This document shows, piece by piece, positions 35,107 to 45,446 of a stretch of DNA of 64,000 nt. The stretch covers positions 1 through 64,000 of the forward strand of contig NZ_JAXCHT010000020.1 in the NCBI RefSeq assembly GCF_035984655.1, written 5' to 3'. This DNA is from Actimicrobium sp035984655 (GTDB taxonomy: Bacteria; Pseudomonadota; Gammaproteobacteria; Burkholderiales; Burkholderiaceae_D). Made by a program: the position numbers and the translations under genes. The notes beneath the pieces were generated by a model. It searched no databases, was not told where the DNA came from, and saw only the letters and a program-made list of their open reading frames with translations. Each line of letters opens with the position of its first letter. Positions within the stretch are counted from its first letter, which is position 1.

Positions 35107-35727
35107 ATGTACATCCCAAAACACTTCGTCCAATCCGATCCGGCGGTGCTGCTGGATGTCATGCGGCGCCACGATTTTGCAACACTGATCTCGACCATCG
35201 ATGGCGCGCCGTTCGCCGCGCATGTGCCGCTGCTGGTGAGCATGGCCGATGGCGTCACCACCATCGCTGGCCATGTCGCGCGTGCCAATCCGCACTGGCA
35301 GGCAATGCTGTCGGACCCTGCTGCCCTGGTGATTTTTCATGGGCCGCACACGTATGTTTCGCCCACGCTCTATGAGGACGCAAATATGGTCCCGACCTGG
35401 AATTACATCGCCGTGCATGCCCGTGGCAACGTGGTGATCGACCATTCCGATGCGGGCAAACTGGCCATCCTGAGCGCCTTGATCGCACACAACGAGCCCG
35501 GCTATCAGGCCCAATTCGACCAGATGGACAACGAGCGGCGCACAGCCATGCTCGGCGCCATCGTTGGCTTCACGATGCGGGTCGATCAACTGGAAGGAAA
35601 GTTCAAGCTCGGCCAGCACCGCCTGACGGGGGAAAAACCGGCGATGCAGGGCACGCACGAGACCGGCGGCGAAAATCAGCAAGCGATAGCCGGATGGATG
35701 AAGCGACTGGGCTACTGGCCTGCCTGA
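35107..35727 (+). CDS. PaiB-family FMN-binding protein
   Basis: The 206-residue protein begins MYIPKHFVQSD and contains ISTIDGAPFAAHVPLLV, GHVARANPHW, FHGPHTYVSPTLYE and VPTWNY, all PaiB signatures. The family has a split-barrel FMN-binding fold. B. subtilis PaiB was described as a transcriptional repressor, though no HTH is present here. It lies 21 bp after argD and is probably cotranscribed. Confidence 0.87.
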   Translation: MYIPKHFVQSDPAVLLDVMRRHDFATLISTIDGAPFAAHVPLLVSMADGVTTIAGHVARANPHWQAMLSDPAALVIFHGPHTYVSPTLYEDANMVPTWNYIAVHARGNVVIDHSDAGKLAILSALIAHNEPGYQAQFDQMDNERRTAMLGAIVGFTMRVDQLEGKFKLGQHRLTGEKPAMQGTHETGGENQQAIAGWMKRLGYWPA

Positions 35728-35738
35728 GGCGGGACAGC

Positions 35739-36794
35739 TTACGGGATGGAGGAAAGCTTTGGCGCACCGGGCGGCTCGCTGCCCCAATGTTGCTGGTAGA
35801 TCCGTTCGGCCGCATCGGCGTGACGCAAAAACAGGTCGACCAGAGCGGGATCGAAATGCCGGCCCCTTTGCTCGACCACAAAGTTCAGCGCGCGCGCCCA
35901 CGACCATGCGACATGGTGCGGTTGCGGCGCCGTGAGCGCGTCAAATACATCGACCAGCGCAACGATGCGCGCTGCCAGCGGAATCATTTGCCCGCGCAAA
36001 CCGGCCGGATAACCGCTTCCGTCAAACTTCTCGAATTGAAAGGTGGCGATGTTGGCGACCACTTGCAGAAAATCCGCTGCCCGCTCGGGGTTGCGCAGAA
36101 TCACGTCGGGAATCGCCATGCTGTCGGCATGGTGCATGGGCGCGGCCAGGACGATGGTGTCGACTTCGTCTGCGGGCAAGCCAAGCTGTTGCGCGATCAG
36201 CCCCGCATAGTGCGGCACGCAGCGGGTCTGCAACCCGGATTGCGCGCTGGCGAGCGCCTCCTGCCGACGCGCGAGGTCGGCATCGCGTGCGCGCAGGGCC
36301 CGGGTGGCCTGTTCGACGCGCGCTTCAAAAGCCTGCACGTGATACTGGTTGATCAGGTATTGCCGCCGCAGATTGAGCAAATTGCGGCAGCGGGCGCGGC
36401 ATTCGAGTGGATCGAACGGCCGCATCAGAAAATCCGTTGCGCCGGCCTCGAAGGCGCGATTACGTAACTCGCGATCAGTGATGACAGTAATCATCACGAT
36501 CGGCAATTGTTCATATGTAAACAGCGCACGCAGGCGTTGAATGGTTTCGATGCCGTCAAGTTGCGGCATCTTGAAATCGGTCAGGACCAGGTCGATCGAG
36601 GTCGCCCGGGCGTGATTGATGGCCTCCAGCGGATTCGAGCACGCCAGGATATGGATGTTGCTGTCGATCCCCTTGATCACTTCGCCAAGAATCAGACGAC
36701 CGACACTCTGGTCGTCAATAATCAGCACGGTCGGCGACCCGGCAAACTCTGGATTGGGCAGCCCGGAAATCGGGCGGGAATTGGCGGAATTCAC
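35739..36794 (-). CDS. Response regulator with degenerate HD-GYP domain
   Basis: This 351-residue protein has an N-terminal receiver domain with the phospho-acceptor Asp in LVLTDFKMP and the conserved Lys position replaced near DFLMRPFDP. A coiled linker follows, then an HD-GYP-like domain with KFDGSGYPAGLRGQMIPL and ARIVALVDVFDAL. The HD catalytic pair, usually HDIGK, reads HHADS. The second metal site, usually HHEKWDG, reads QFEKFDG. The segment between them is shortened. It should thus not cleave cyclic di-GMP and may act as a binding or adaptor protein. An FNR-like site lies upstream. No kinase is adjacent. Confidence 0.83.
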   Translation of the reverse strand: MNSANSRPISGLPNPEFAGSPTVLIIDDQSVGRLILGEVIKGIDSNIHILACSNPLEAINHARATSIDLVLTDFKMPQLDGIETIQRLRALFTYEQLPIVMITVITDRELRNRAFEAGATDFLMRPFDPLECRARCRNLLNLRRQYLINQYHVQAFEARVEQATRALRARDADLARRQEALASAQSGLQTRCVPHYAGLIAQQLGLPADEVDTIVLAAPMHHADSMAIPDVILRNPERAADFLQVVANIATFQFEKFDGSGYPAGLRGQMIPLAARIVALVDVFDALTAPQPHHVAWSWARALNFVVEQRGRHFDPALVDLFLRHADAAERIYQQHWGSEPPGAPKLSSIP

Positions 36795-36852
36795 GTTGGC
36801 GAACCTTTCAAGTCAATTTGATCCAGATTGCAAGCGAATTGCTTCAACAGTA

Positions 36853-36866
36853 ATGATTAAGATCAA
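36853..36866. promoter_or_regulatory. FNR/CRP-family site, one mismatch to consensus
   Basis: ATGATTAAGATCAA fits TTGAT-N4-ATCAA except for the first base. It lies 58 bp upstream of the response-regulator start, a reasonable place for activation under low oxygen. Confidence 0.5.
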
Positions 36867-36929
36867 TGTCCGCAAGAAATCCACCGCCGATGTTGCGTCA
36901 TTAATTGAAAAGATCGTGTTCCAGTGCGC

Positions 36930-37613
36930 TCAATCGAACAGGTTGCCGCAATTGGTCGCTTTCATGTGATTGCCATTCTGTACGCGATCCAGCCCGTCAT
37001 TGGCGCCGGCGCCCTCCTGCGTGACGCAATAGGTTCCCGACGACGACGTGACTTTGGTGACGCGCCGGCCGTCCGCCAGCACCCGCTCCTGCATGCTCGG
37101 CATCAAGCGATGCACCACACCGGCGGCGGCAATGCCTTGCGCCAGCCTTGACGTCACCGAATCGGGCGCGCGCTCGGGCAGGTGGCGGAATTCGTTGCGC
37201 AGGTCGCGGTCGATCTTGCCAACACTGCGCAAGGCGCTGGTGGCCAGGTCGCTGGCCGGCAATGGCGGCGGCAGCGTCGTCGTGGCGGACTCGGGCTCAG
37301 CAGGTGTTGCCTGGTTGCGTGGCTCCGCCGTCACGCTTGCAGGGTGATCCTGCGTTACCGCCCGGACCATCGTCACTGGCGTGCGCCGCTGCGCCGCCGC
37401 GGCCCGTTCCGGTAGCGGCGGTGCGGCCTCCGGCAGCAGCATGGTCATCACCTGGCCCACGGCCTCGCGGACCGGCTGACGGCGCGACGCCTCGATGAGC
37501 AGGCCGATCAGCAGCAGATGCAATCCGATGATCACCACCAGCGGCATCACGCCACGGCGCTGCCGCGCAGTCCACCCTGCCGCAACAGCATTCACGCCGA
37601 ATCCCGGGGACAT
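36930..37613 (-). CDS. Unknown single-pass membrane protein of the PDH operon
   Basis: The 227-residue protein has one membrane helix near the N-terminus (VMPLVVIIGLHLLLIGLLI), then a Pro/Ala-rich periplasmic region. The C-terminal part (ADGRRVTKVTSSSGTYCVTQE) looks folded and has two cysteines (GTYCV and TNCGN) that may pair. I do not recognise a named domain. It is 35 bp downstream of lpdA on the same strand, so it is probably the last gene of the pyruvate dehydrogenase operon. Confidence 0.7.
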   Translation of the reverse strand: MSPGFGVNAVAAGWTARQRRGVMPLVVIIGLHLLLIGLLIEASRRQPVREAVGQVMTMLLPEAAPPLPERAAAAQRRTPVTMVRAVTQDHPASVTAEPRNQATPAEPESATTTLPPPLPASDLATSALRSVGKIDRDLRNEFRHLPERAPDSVTSRLAQGIAAAGVVHRLMPSMQERVLADGRRVTKVTSSSGTYCVTQEGAGANDGLDRVQNGNHMKATNCGNLFD

Positions 37614-37648
37614 GCGTCAGCGCTCCGCATCAATCGCCCCGGGCGCCA

Positions 37649-39451
37649 CTACTTCTTTGGCGGTATGTACAGATCGGTAATGGTTCCAAGCGCCATTTCA
37701 GCGGCAAACATCGGCGTCTCCGACAGCGTCGGATGGGCATGCACGGTGAGTGCGATATCCTCCAGATCAGCGCCCATTTCCATCGCCAGCACCAGCTCGG
37801 CAATCAGCTCACCGGCGTTCACGCCAACGATGCCGGCGCCGATCAGTCGCTTGGTCGCCGGATCCCACAGCAACTTGGTCACGCCCTCGTCGCGGCCGAC
37901 GGCTTGGGCACGACCACTGGCGGCCCACGGGAAATTGACCTTTTCAAATGCGATCCCCTGCGCCTTGGCTTCGGCCTCGGTCACGCCCATCCATGCCAGT
38001 TCAGGATCGGTGTACGCCACCGAGGGAATCGTCAGCGCGTCGAACTGCACCTTGTGGCCGGCAATGACTTCAGCGGCCACCTTGGCTTCATTGGTCGCCT
38101 TGTGCGCCAGCATCGGGTCGCCGCAGATGTCGCCGATCGCGAAAATGTGGGCGACGTTGGTGCGCTGCTGCTTGTCGACCGGGATGAAGCCGCGTTCATT
38201 GACGGTCACGCCGGCCAGCTCTGCACCGACATCCTTGCCGTTCGGGCGGCGGCCGACTGCCATGAGGACCATGTCGAACAGTTGCGCATCCTTCGGCGCA
38301 TTGTCGCCTTCGAAGGTTGCCAGCAAGCCGTCGGGCCGGGCTTCCAGCTTGGTGACCTTGGTTTTCAGGTGGATCGCGGCATAGCGCTTTTCGATGCGCT
38401 TTTGCAGCGGCTTGACGAGGTCGCGATCGGCCGCCGGGATCAGGCCGTCGGCGAATTCGACCACGGTGATCTTCGTGCCCAGTGCGTCATAGACGCAGGC
38501 CATTTCGAGCCCGATGATGCCGCCGCCAATGACCAGCATGCTGCCCGGGATCTGGCGCAGTTCCAGCGCGCCGGTCGAATCGACCACCCGTTTGTCGTCG
38601 TACGGAAAACCCGGGATCTTTGCCACCGATGAGCCGGCCGCAATGATCGCGTTCTTGAAGGCGACCACCTTGCTGCCATCGCTGGTTTCCACCGTCACGG
38701 TGTTGGCCGAACTGAACACACCGCGGCCTTCGATGACCTGCACCTTGCGCGCCTTGGCCAGGCTGGTCAGGCCGCCGGTCAGTTTCTTGACGACGCCGTC
38801 TTTCCAGCCGCGCAGCGTATCGAGCTCGATCTCGGGCGCCGACATCTTGATGCCGAAGTGCGACATCTCCTCCGCTTCCGTAATCACCTTGGCGGCGTGC
38901 AGCAATGCCTTGGAAGGAATGCAGCCAACGTTCAGGCAGACGCCGCCCAGGGTCGGGTAGCGCTCGATCATCACGACCTTCTGGCCGAGGTCGGCCGCCC
39001 GGAATGCGGCCGTGTAGCCACCCGGCCCGGCGCCCAGCACCAGCGTGTCGCATTCGATATCGGCTTTGTCGGCAAAGCTGGCGGCGGCCGGCGCTGCGGG
39101 CGCGCCTGGCGCCGGTGCGGCAGCAGCTGCGGTTGCAGCAGGTGCTGCGGTTGCAGCAGGTGCTGGCGCAGCAGCGGCAGGCGCAGCGGCGGCAGGTGCA
39201 GCTGCACCAGCCTCGGCCGCCTCCAGCACCAGCAGCAGCGAGCCCATGCCCACCTTGTCACCGGTCTTGACCTTCAGTTCCTTGATGACGCCGGCATGGC
39301 TGGATGGAATTTCCATGCTGGCCTTGTCAGACTCGACCGTCACCAGCGACTGGTCGACCTTGACGGTGTCGCCCGCCTTGACCAGCACTTCAATGACTTC
39401 CACTTCCTTCAGATCACCGATATCAGGCACGTTCACGTCGATCAAACTCAT
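37649..39451 (-). CDS. lpdA: Dihydrolipoyl dehydrogenase with N-terminal lipoyl domain (E3)
   Basis: E3 reoxidises the dihydrolipoyl arms of pyruvate dehydrogenase using NAD. The 600-residue protein begins with a lipoyl domain (lysine in ESDKASMEIPS) and an Ala-rich linker. The flavoprotein core has the redox disulfide in GGVCLNVGCIPSKALLHA, the NAD site VIGGGIIGLEMACVYDALG and a C-terminal dimerisation domain with the catalytic His in LTVHAHPTLSET. The fused lipoyl domain is typical of beta-proteobacterial PDH-type E3. The linker DNA contains an 18-bp tandem repeat. Confidence 0.95.
   Translation of the reverse strand: MSLIDVNVPDIGDLKEVEVIEVLVKAGDTVKVDQSLVTVESDKASMEIPSSHAGVIKELKVKTGDKVGMGSLLLVLEAAEAGAAAPAAAAPAAAAPAPAATAAPAATAAAAAPAPGAPAAPAAASFADKADIECDTLVLGAGPGGYTAAFRAADLGQKVVMIERYPTLGGVCLNVGCIPSKALLHAAKVITEAEEMSHFGIKMSAPEIELDTLRGWKDGVVKKLTGGLTSLAKARKVQVIEGRGVFSSANTVTVETSDGSKVVAFKNAIIAAGSSVAKIPGFPYDDKRVVDSTGALELRQIPGSMLVIGGGIIGLEMACVYDALGTKITVVEFADGLIPAADRDLVKPLQKRIEKRYAAIHLKTKVTKLEARPDGLLATFEGDNAPKDAQLFDMVLMAVGRRPNGKDVGAELAGVTVNERGFIPVDKQQRTNVAHIFAIGDICGDPMLAHKATNEAKVAAEVIAGHKVQFDALTIPSVAYTDPELAWMGVTEAEAKAQGIAFEKVNFPWAASGRAQAVGRDEGVTKLLWDPATKRLIGAGIVGVNAGELIAELVLAMEMGADLEDIALTVHAHPTLSETPMFAAEMALGTITDLYIPPKK
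39131..39166. repeat. 18-bp tandem repeat in the lpdA linker
   Basis: GGTTGCAGCAGGTGCTGC and GGTTGCAGCAGGTGCTGG are adjacent. They encode part of the Ala-rich linker, so a change in copy number would keep the frame. Confidence 0.85.
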
Positions 39452-39545
39452 GGCTTCTGGCTCCGTTGTCAGCGTTCGCGCATCGGCGAACGGTTACTGC
39501 GCTATGGGGTTACTTGCATCGGGGATAACTTGCAGCGGCCTGCAA

Positions 39546-40112
39546 TCACTGCATCGCAAAACTGTAAATCTGAAACGGCGCCGATGAACTCTTGTCGAAT
39601 TCGGCGCCGGCGCGCACGCCGACTTCGGCGATCTCACGCGCACTGCCAATCTGGTCGTACACCGCGTACATCGCACCCAGGGCAAAATTGCGACCGCTGC
39701 CAATCCCCCAGAAGCGATCGAAACTGAACACTTCGCGGTACGAATACACCCCAAAAATGCCGTGCGGATTGGCCACCAGCGAGGTGATCTGGGAGGACTC
39801 GTACGGGTCGTCCTCATCCTCCTTGGTATTGAGGAAAAAATTCTCCTTCAGCAGCTGGTGCACTTTGGTGAACGTTTCGAACACCTGGTCACGCGTGTGC
39901 AGCTTGCAGTCTTCACCCATCTCGCTGAGCAGTTTGCGCATCACCGGAAAATGCGCAGCGGTACCCGCCACCGTGACGTACGAATCGCCGATCTGGAAAA
40001 TCTTGTTGTTGGCTTCATAGGCGTTCGACAGCCGCGTATCGCCAAACGTCACCAGCGAATCGCAGGCGATGGCGATTTGCTTGTCTTTCTTTACAACGAC
40101 ACAGGTAGTCAT
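39546..40112 (-). CDS. Proteasome-like Ntn hydrolase (beta-proteobacterial proteasome homologue, BPH)
   Basis: The 188-residue protein is a proteasome-fold peptidase. After Met removal the N-terminus is TTCVVVKKDKQIAIACD, giving a catalytic Thr1 and Asp17 as in HslV. The lysine corresponding to Lys33 is probably Lys36 in ANNKIFQIG, after a three-residue insertion. GIGSGRNFALGAMYA matches the GSGG...A region of the fold. It is longer than a typical HslV and no HslU-type ATPase adjoins it. I therefore assign it to BPH, a group known to form double rings. Its place between aceF and lpdA suggests cotranscription with pyruvate dehydrogenase. Physiological substrates are unknown. Confidence 0.82.
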   Translation of the reverse strand: MTTCVVVKKDKQIAIACDSLVTFGDTRLSNAYEANNKIFQIGDSYVTVAGTAAHFPVMRKLLSEMGEDCKLHTRDQVFETFTKVHQLLKENFFLNTKEDEDDPYESSQITSLVANPHGIFGVYSYREVFSFDRFWGIGSGRNFALGAMYAVYDQIGSAREIAEVGVRAGAEFDKSSSAPFQIYSFAMQ

Positions 40113-40208
40113 GGGAAAGCTCCATCAGGTCTGTCGGTTGCCGGCGGGCGACGAGAAAATGGTCGCGGCCATTTTCTCATTGCCGGGCGGGCGTCCGGTT
40201 GCGACCAA

Positions 40209-41537
40209 TTACAGCAGCGTGCGGCGCAAATCGGCCAGTGCCTCGGTCAGATACACCGAGAAGCGTGCGCCCATGGCGCCGTCGATGACGCGGTGATCGT
40301 ACGACAGCGACGTGCCCATGATCAGTCGCGGCTGGAACTGCTTGCCATCCCAGACCGGACGGATCGACGACTTCGACAGGCCGAGAATGGCGACTTCCGG
40401 CGCATTGATGATTGGCGTGAAGTAGGTGCCGCCGATGCCGCCAAGCGATGAGATCGTGAAGCTCGCGCCCTGCATGTCCGGGCCCTTGAGCTTTCCGTCG
40501 CGCGCCTGGCTCGACAGCTCGGCCATTTCGGTGGCGATCTGGATCAGGCCCTTCTTGTCGACGTCCTTGATCACCGGGACCATCAAGCCGTTCGGCGTGT
40601 CGGCGGCGAAGCCGATGTTGTAGTACTGCTTGAGAATCAGGTTTTCACCGCTGGCATCCAGCGACGCATTAAACGCCGGGAATTTCTTCAGGGCCGCGAC
40701 GCTGGCCTTGATGACGAATGCCAGCATGGTCAGCTTGACGCCGGACTTGGCCAGGGCGGTATTGGAGGTTTTGCGGAACTCTTCCAGCTCGGTGACATCG
40801 GCGTCGTCGAACTGCGTCACGTGCGGAATCATGACCCAGTTGCGATGCAGGTTCGGCCCGCTGAGTTTCTTGATGCGCGACAGCGGCAGCAATTCGGTGC
40901 TGCCGAATTTGGCAAAATCCAGCGATGGCCAGGCCAGCAGATTCAGACCCGTGCCGGAACCATTGCGTGGCGCCGCGCCGGCGCTACCACCGGCGATTGC
41001 CGCCTTGACGAAATTCTGCACATCTTCCTGCAGGATGCGTCCTTTCGGACCGGTACCGCCAACCCTGGCGAGATCGACACCGAGTTCGCGCGCAAATTTG
41101 CGAATCGATGGCGACGCGTGGGCCACCTTGCCGTCCGGCGCCGGTGCCGGTGCAGCCGCAGCTGGCTTGGCCGGTTCCGGCGCTGCCGCCGCTGCAGCAG
41201 GTGCCGCCGCCGCTGCAGCGGGTGCGGCTGCCGGCGCAGCGGGTGCTGCCGCCGGCGCGGCCGGAGCGGCGTCGGTTGCTCCCGCCGGCGCTGCCGCGGC
41301 ACTGGTTTCCAGAATCAGGATCAGCGACCCTTTGGCGACCTTGTCGCCAACCTTGACTTTCAATTCCTTGATCACACCCGCCTGGCTGGACGGGATTTCC
41401 ATGCTGGCCTTGTCGGACTCGACCGTAATCAGCGACTGGTCAACCTTGACCGTGTCACCGACCTTGACCATCAATTCGATGATCTCGACTTCCTTGAAGT
41501 CACCGATATCGGGGACATTAATTTCACTCAAACTCAT
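40209..41537 (-). CDS. aceF: Dihydrolipoyllysine acetyltransferase, PDH E2
   Basis: E2 is the core of the pyruvate dehydrogenase complex and passes acetyl groups to CoA. The 442-residue protein has one lipoyl domain (ESDKASMEIPSS), a long Ala/Pro linker, a peripheral-subunit-binding domain (ASPSIRKFARELGVDLARVG) and a catalytic domain ending in SYDHRVIDGAMG with the active His and Asp. One lipoyl domain is fewer than the three of E. coli. It lies 100 bp after aceE. Confidence 0.95.
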   Translation of the reverse strand: MSLSEINVPDIGDFKEVEIIELMVKVGDTVKVDQSLITVESDKASMEIPSSQAGVIKELKVKVGDKVAKGSLILILETSAAAAPAGATDAAPAAPAAAPAAPAAAPAAAAAAPAAAAAAPEPAKPAAAAPAPAPDGKVAHASPSIRKFARELGVDLARVGGTGPKGRILQEDVQNFVKAAIAGGSAGAAPRNGSGTGLNLLAWPSLDFAKFGSTELLPLSRIKKLSGPNLHRNWVMIPHVTQFDDADVTELEEFRKTSNTALAKSGVKLTMLAFVIKASVAALKKFPAFNASLDASGENLILKQYYNIGFAADTPNGLMVPVIKDVDKKGLIQIATEMAELSSQARDGKLKGPDMQGASFTISSLGGIGGTYFTPIINAPEVAILGLSKSSIRPVWDGKQFQPRLIMGTSLSYDHRVIDGAMGARFSVYLTEALADLRRTLL

Positions 41538-41637
41538 GGCGCTGGCTCCGTGTTTCCGATCGCCGAACCGCTGCCGCCACCCTCAAGCTGCAGGGCGAAC
41601 GGCGGGCTGACGATCAGGGAAGATTGATCGTGGTTGA

Positions 41638-44334
<2,697 letters not shown>

Positions 44335-44425
44335 GCGTTGTCTCCTGTTTTTTTGGCTGCATTGACGTGTCGCGTCACTGGGCATTCTGCAACAGTTTGG
44401 CTGCGACGGATATTTGTTCCAGCGG

Positions 44426-44454
44426 ATTTTAGCAGCAGTTTTCGTATTTTTCAA
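44426..44454 (-). promoter_or_regulatory. Sigma70 promoter of the pyruvate dehydrogenase operon
   Basis: On the minus strand TTGAAA (44449-44454) and TAAAAT (44426-44431) are 17 bp apart. The transcript would start near 44419 with a leader of about 85 bases before aceE. Confidence 0.7.
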
Positions 44455-44558
44455 ATAGCGGTAGCACTTCCCATAATGCGGAATAATGCTGCGCGGCGTC
44501 ATTTCCGGGAGGCACAGAATTCGCTGTGACGCGGGCCCTCTGTCACGGCAGCGGGCCT

Positions 44559-44564
44559 TATAAT
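44559..44564 (+). promoter_or_regulatory. -10 hexamer of folD
   Basis: TATAAT lies 32 bp before the folD ATG. The -35 region is not clear. A GTGAC / GTCAC inverted repeat lies just upstream (44527-44545). Confidence 0.5.
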
Positions 44565-44596
44565 CCCGGATTCATCGCTTACTGAAATCACTCCCC

Positions 44597-45442
44597 ATGC
44601 CAGCCCAATTGATCAGCGGAACCCAGCTCTCCCAACATTTGCGCGAGGACATTGCGCGCCGCGCCGCCGCCCTGACCGCGCAAGGCAAGCAACCCGGCCT
44701 TGCTGTCATCCTGGTCGGCGAAGACCCGGCCAGCCAGGTCTACGTACGCAACAAGGTCAAGGCCTGCGGTGACGCCGGCTTTCATTCGGTGCTGGAGAAA
44801 TACGATGCCACGATGGCACAGGCCGATCTGCTGGCACGCATCGATGCGCTCAATCGCGATCCGGCGATTCACGGCATCCTGGTGCAGATGCCGCTGCCAA
44901 AACATATCGATGCCAACAAGGTCATCGAAGCCATCTCGACGCGCAAGGATGTCGATGGCTTTTCGGTGCTCAGCGCCGGCGAGTTGATGACCGGCCTGCC
45001 CGGCTTTCGCCCCTGCACACCGTACGGCTGCATGAAGATGATCGAGAGCACCGGCGTGCCGATCAAGGGCAAGCACGCTGTCGTCATCGGACGCAGCAAT
45101 ACCGTCGGCAAACCGATGGCGCTGCTGCTCTTGCAAGCCAACGCTACCGTCACCATCTGTCATAGCAACACACCGGATCTGGCGCTGCACACGCGCCAGG
45201 CCGACATCGTGGTCGCCGCCGTCGGCCGCCGCAATACCCTGACCGCCGACATGGTGAAACCCGGCGCCATCGTGATCGACGTTGGCATGAATCGCGACGA
45301 CCAGGGCAAGCTCTGCGGCGATGTTGATTTCAGCGCCGTGCAACAGGTGGCCGGGTGGATCACCCCGGTGCCGGGTGGCGTCGGACCGATGACCATCACG
45401 ATGTTGCTGGTCAATACCCTCGAATCCGCTGAAAGGATCTGA
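44597..45442 (+). CDS. folD: Methylenetetrahydrofolate dehydrogenase/cyclohydrolase
   Basis: FolD interconverts methylene-, methenyl- and formyl-tetrahydrofolate for purine and methionine synthesis. The 281-residue protein has the conserved active-site region YVRNKVKACGDAGF with Lys, QMPLPKHID, and the NADP-binding VVIGRSNTVGKPMALLL. The C-terminal TPVPGGVGPMTITML is also intact. Length is standard. It starts a plus-strand block that runs to holC. Confidence 0.96.
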   Translation: MPAQLISGTQLSQHLREDIARRAAALTAQGKQPGLAVILVGEDPASQVYVRNKVKACGDAGFHSVLEKYDATMAQADLLARIDALNRDPAIHGILVQMPLPKHIDANKVIEAISTRKDVDGFSVLSAGELMTGLPGFRPCTPYGCMKMIESTGVPIKGKHAVVIGRSNTVGKPMALLLLQANATVTICHSNTPDLALHTRQADIVVAAVGRRNTLTADMVKPGAIVIDVGMNRDDQGKLCGDVDFSAVQQVAGWITPVPGGVGPMTITMLLVNTLESAERI

Positions 45443-45446
45443 CCTC

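Noticed and set aside
39127..39200. CRISPR-like regularity in the Ala-rich linker DNA
   Set aside because: It is coding tandem repetition without spacers.
39546..40112. Calling the proteasome-like gene hslV
   Set aside because: There is no hslU beside it, it is longer than HslV, and the position of the catalytic lysine is shifted by an insertion.
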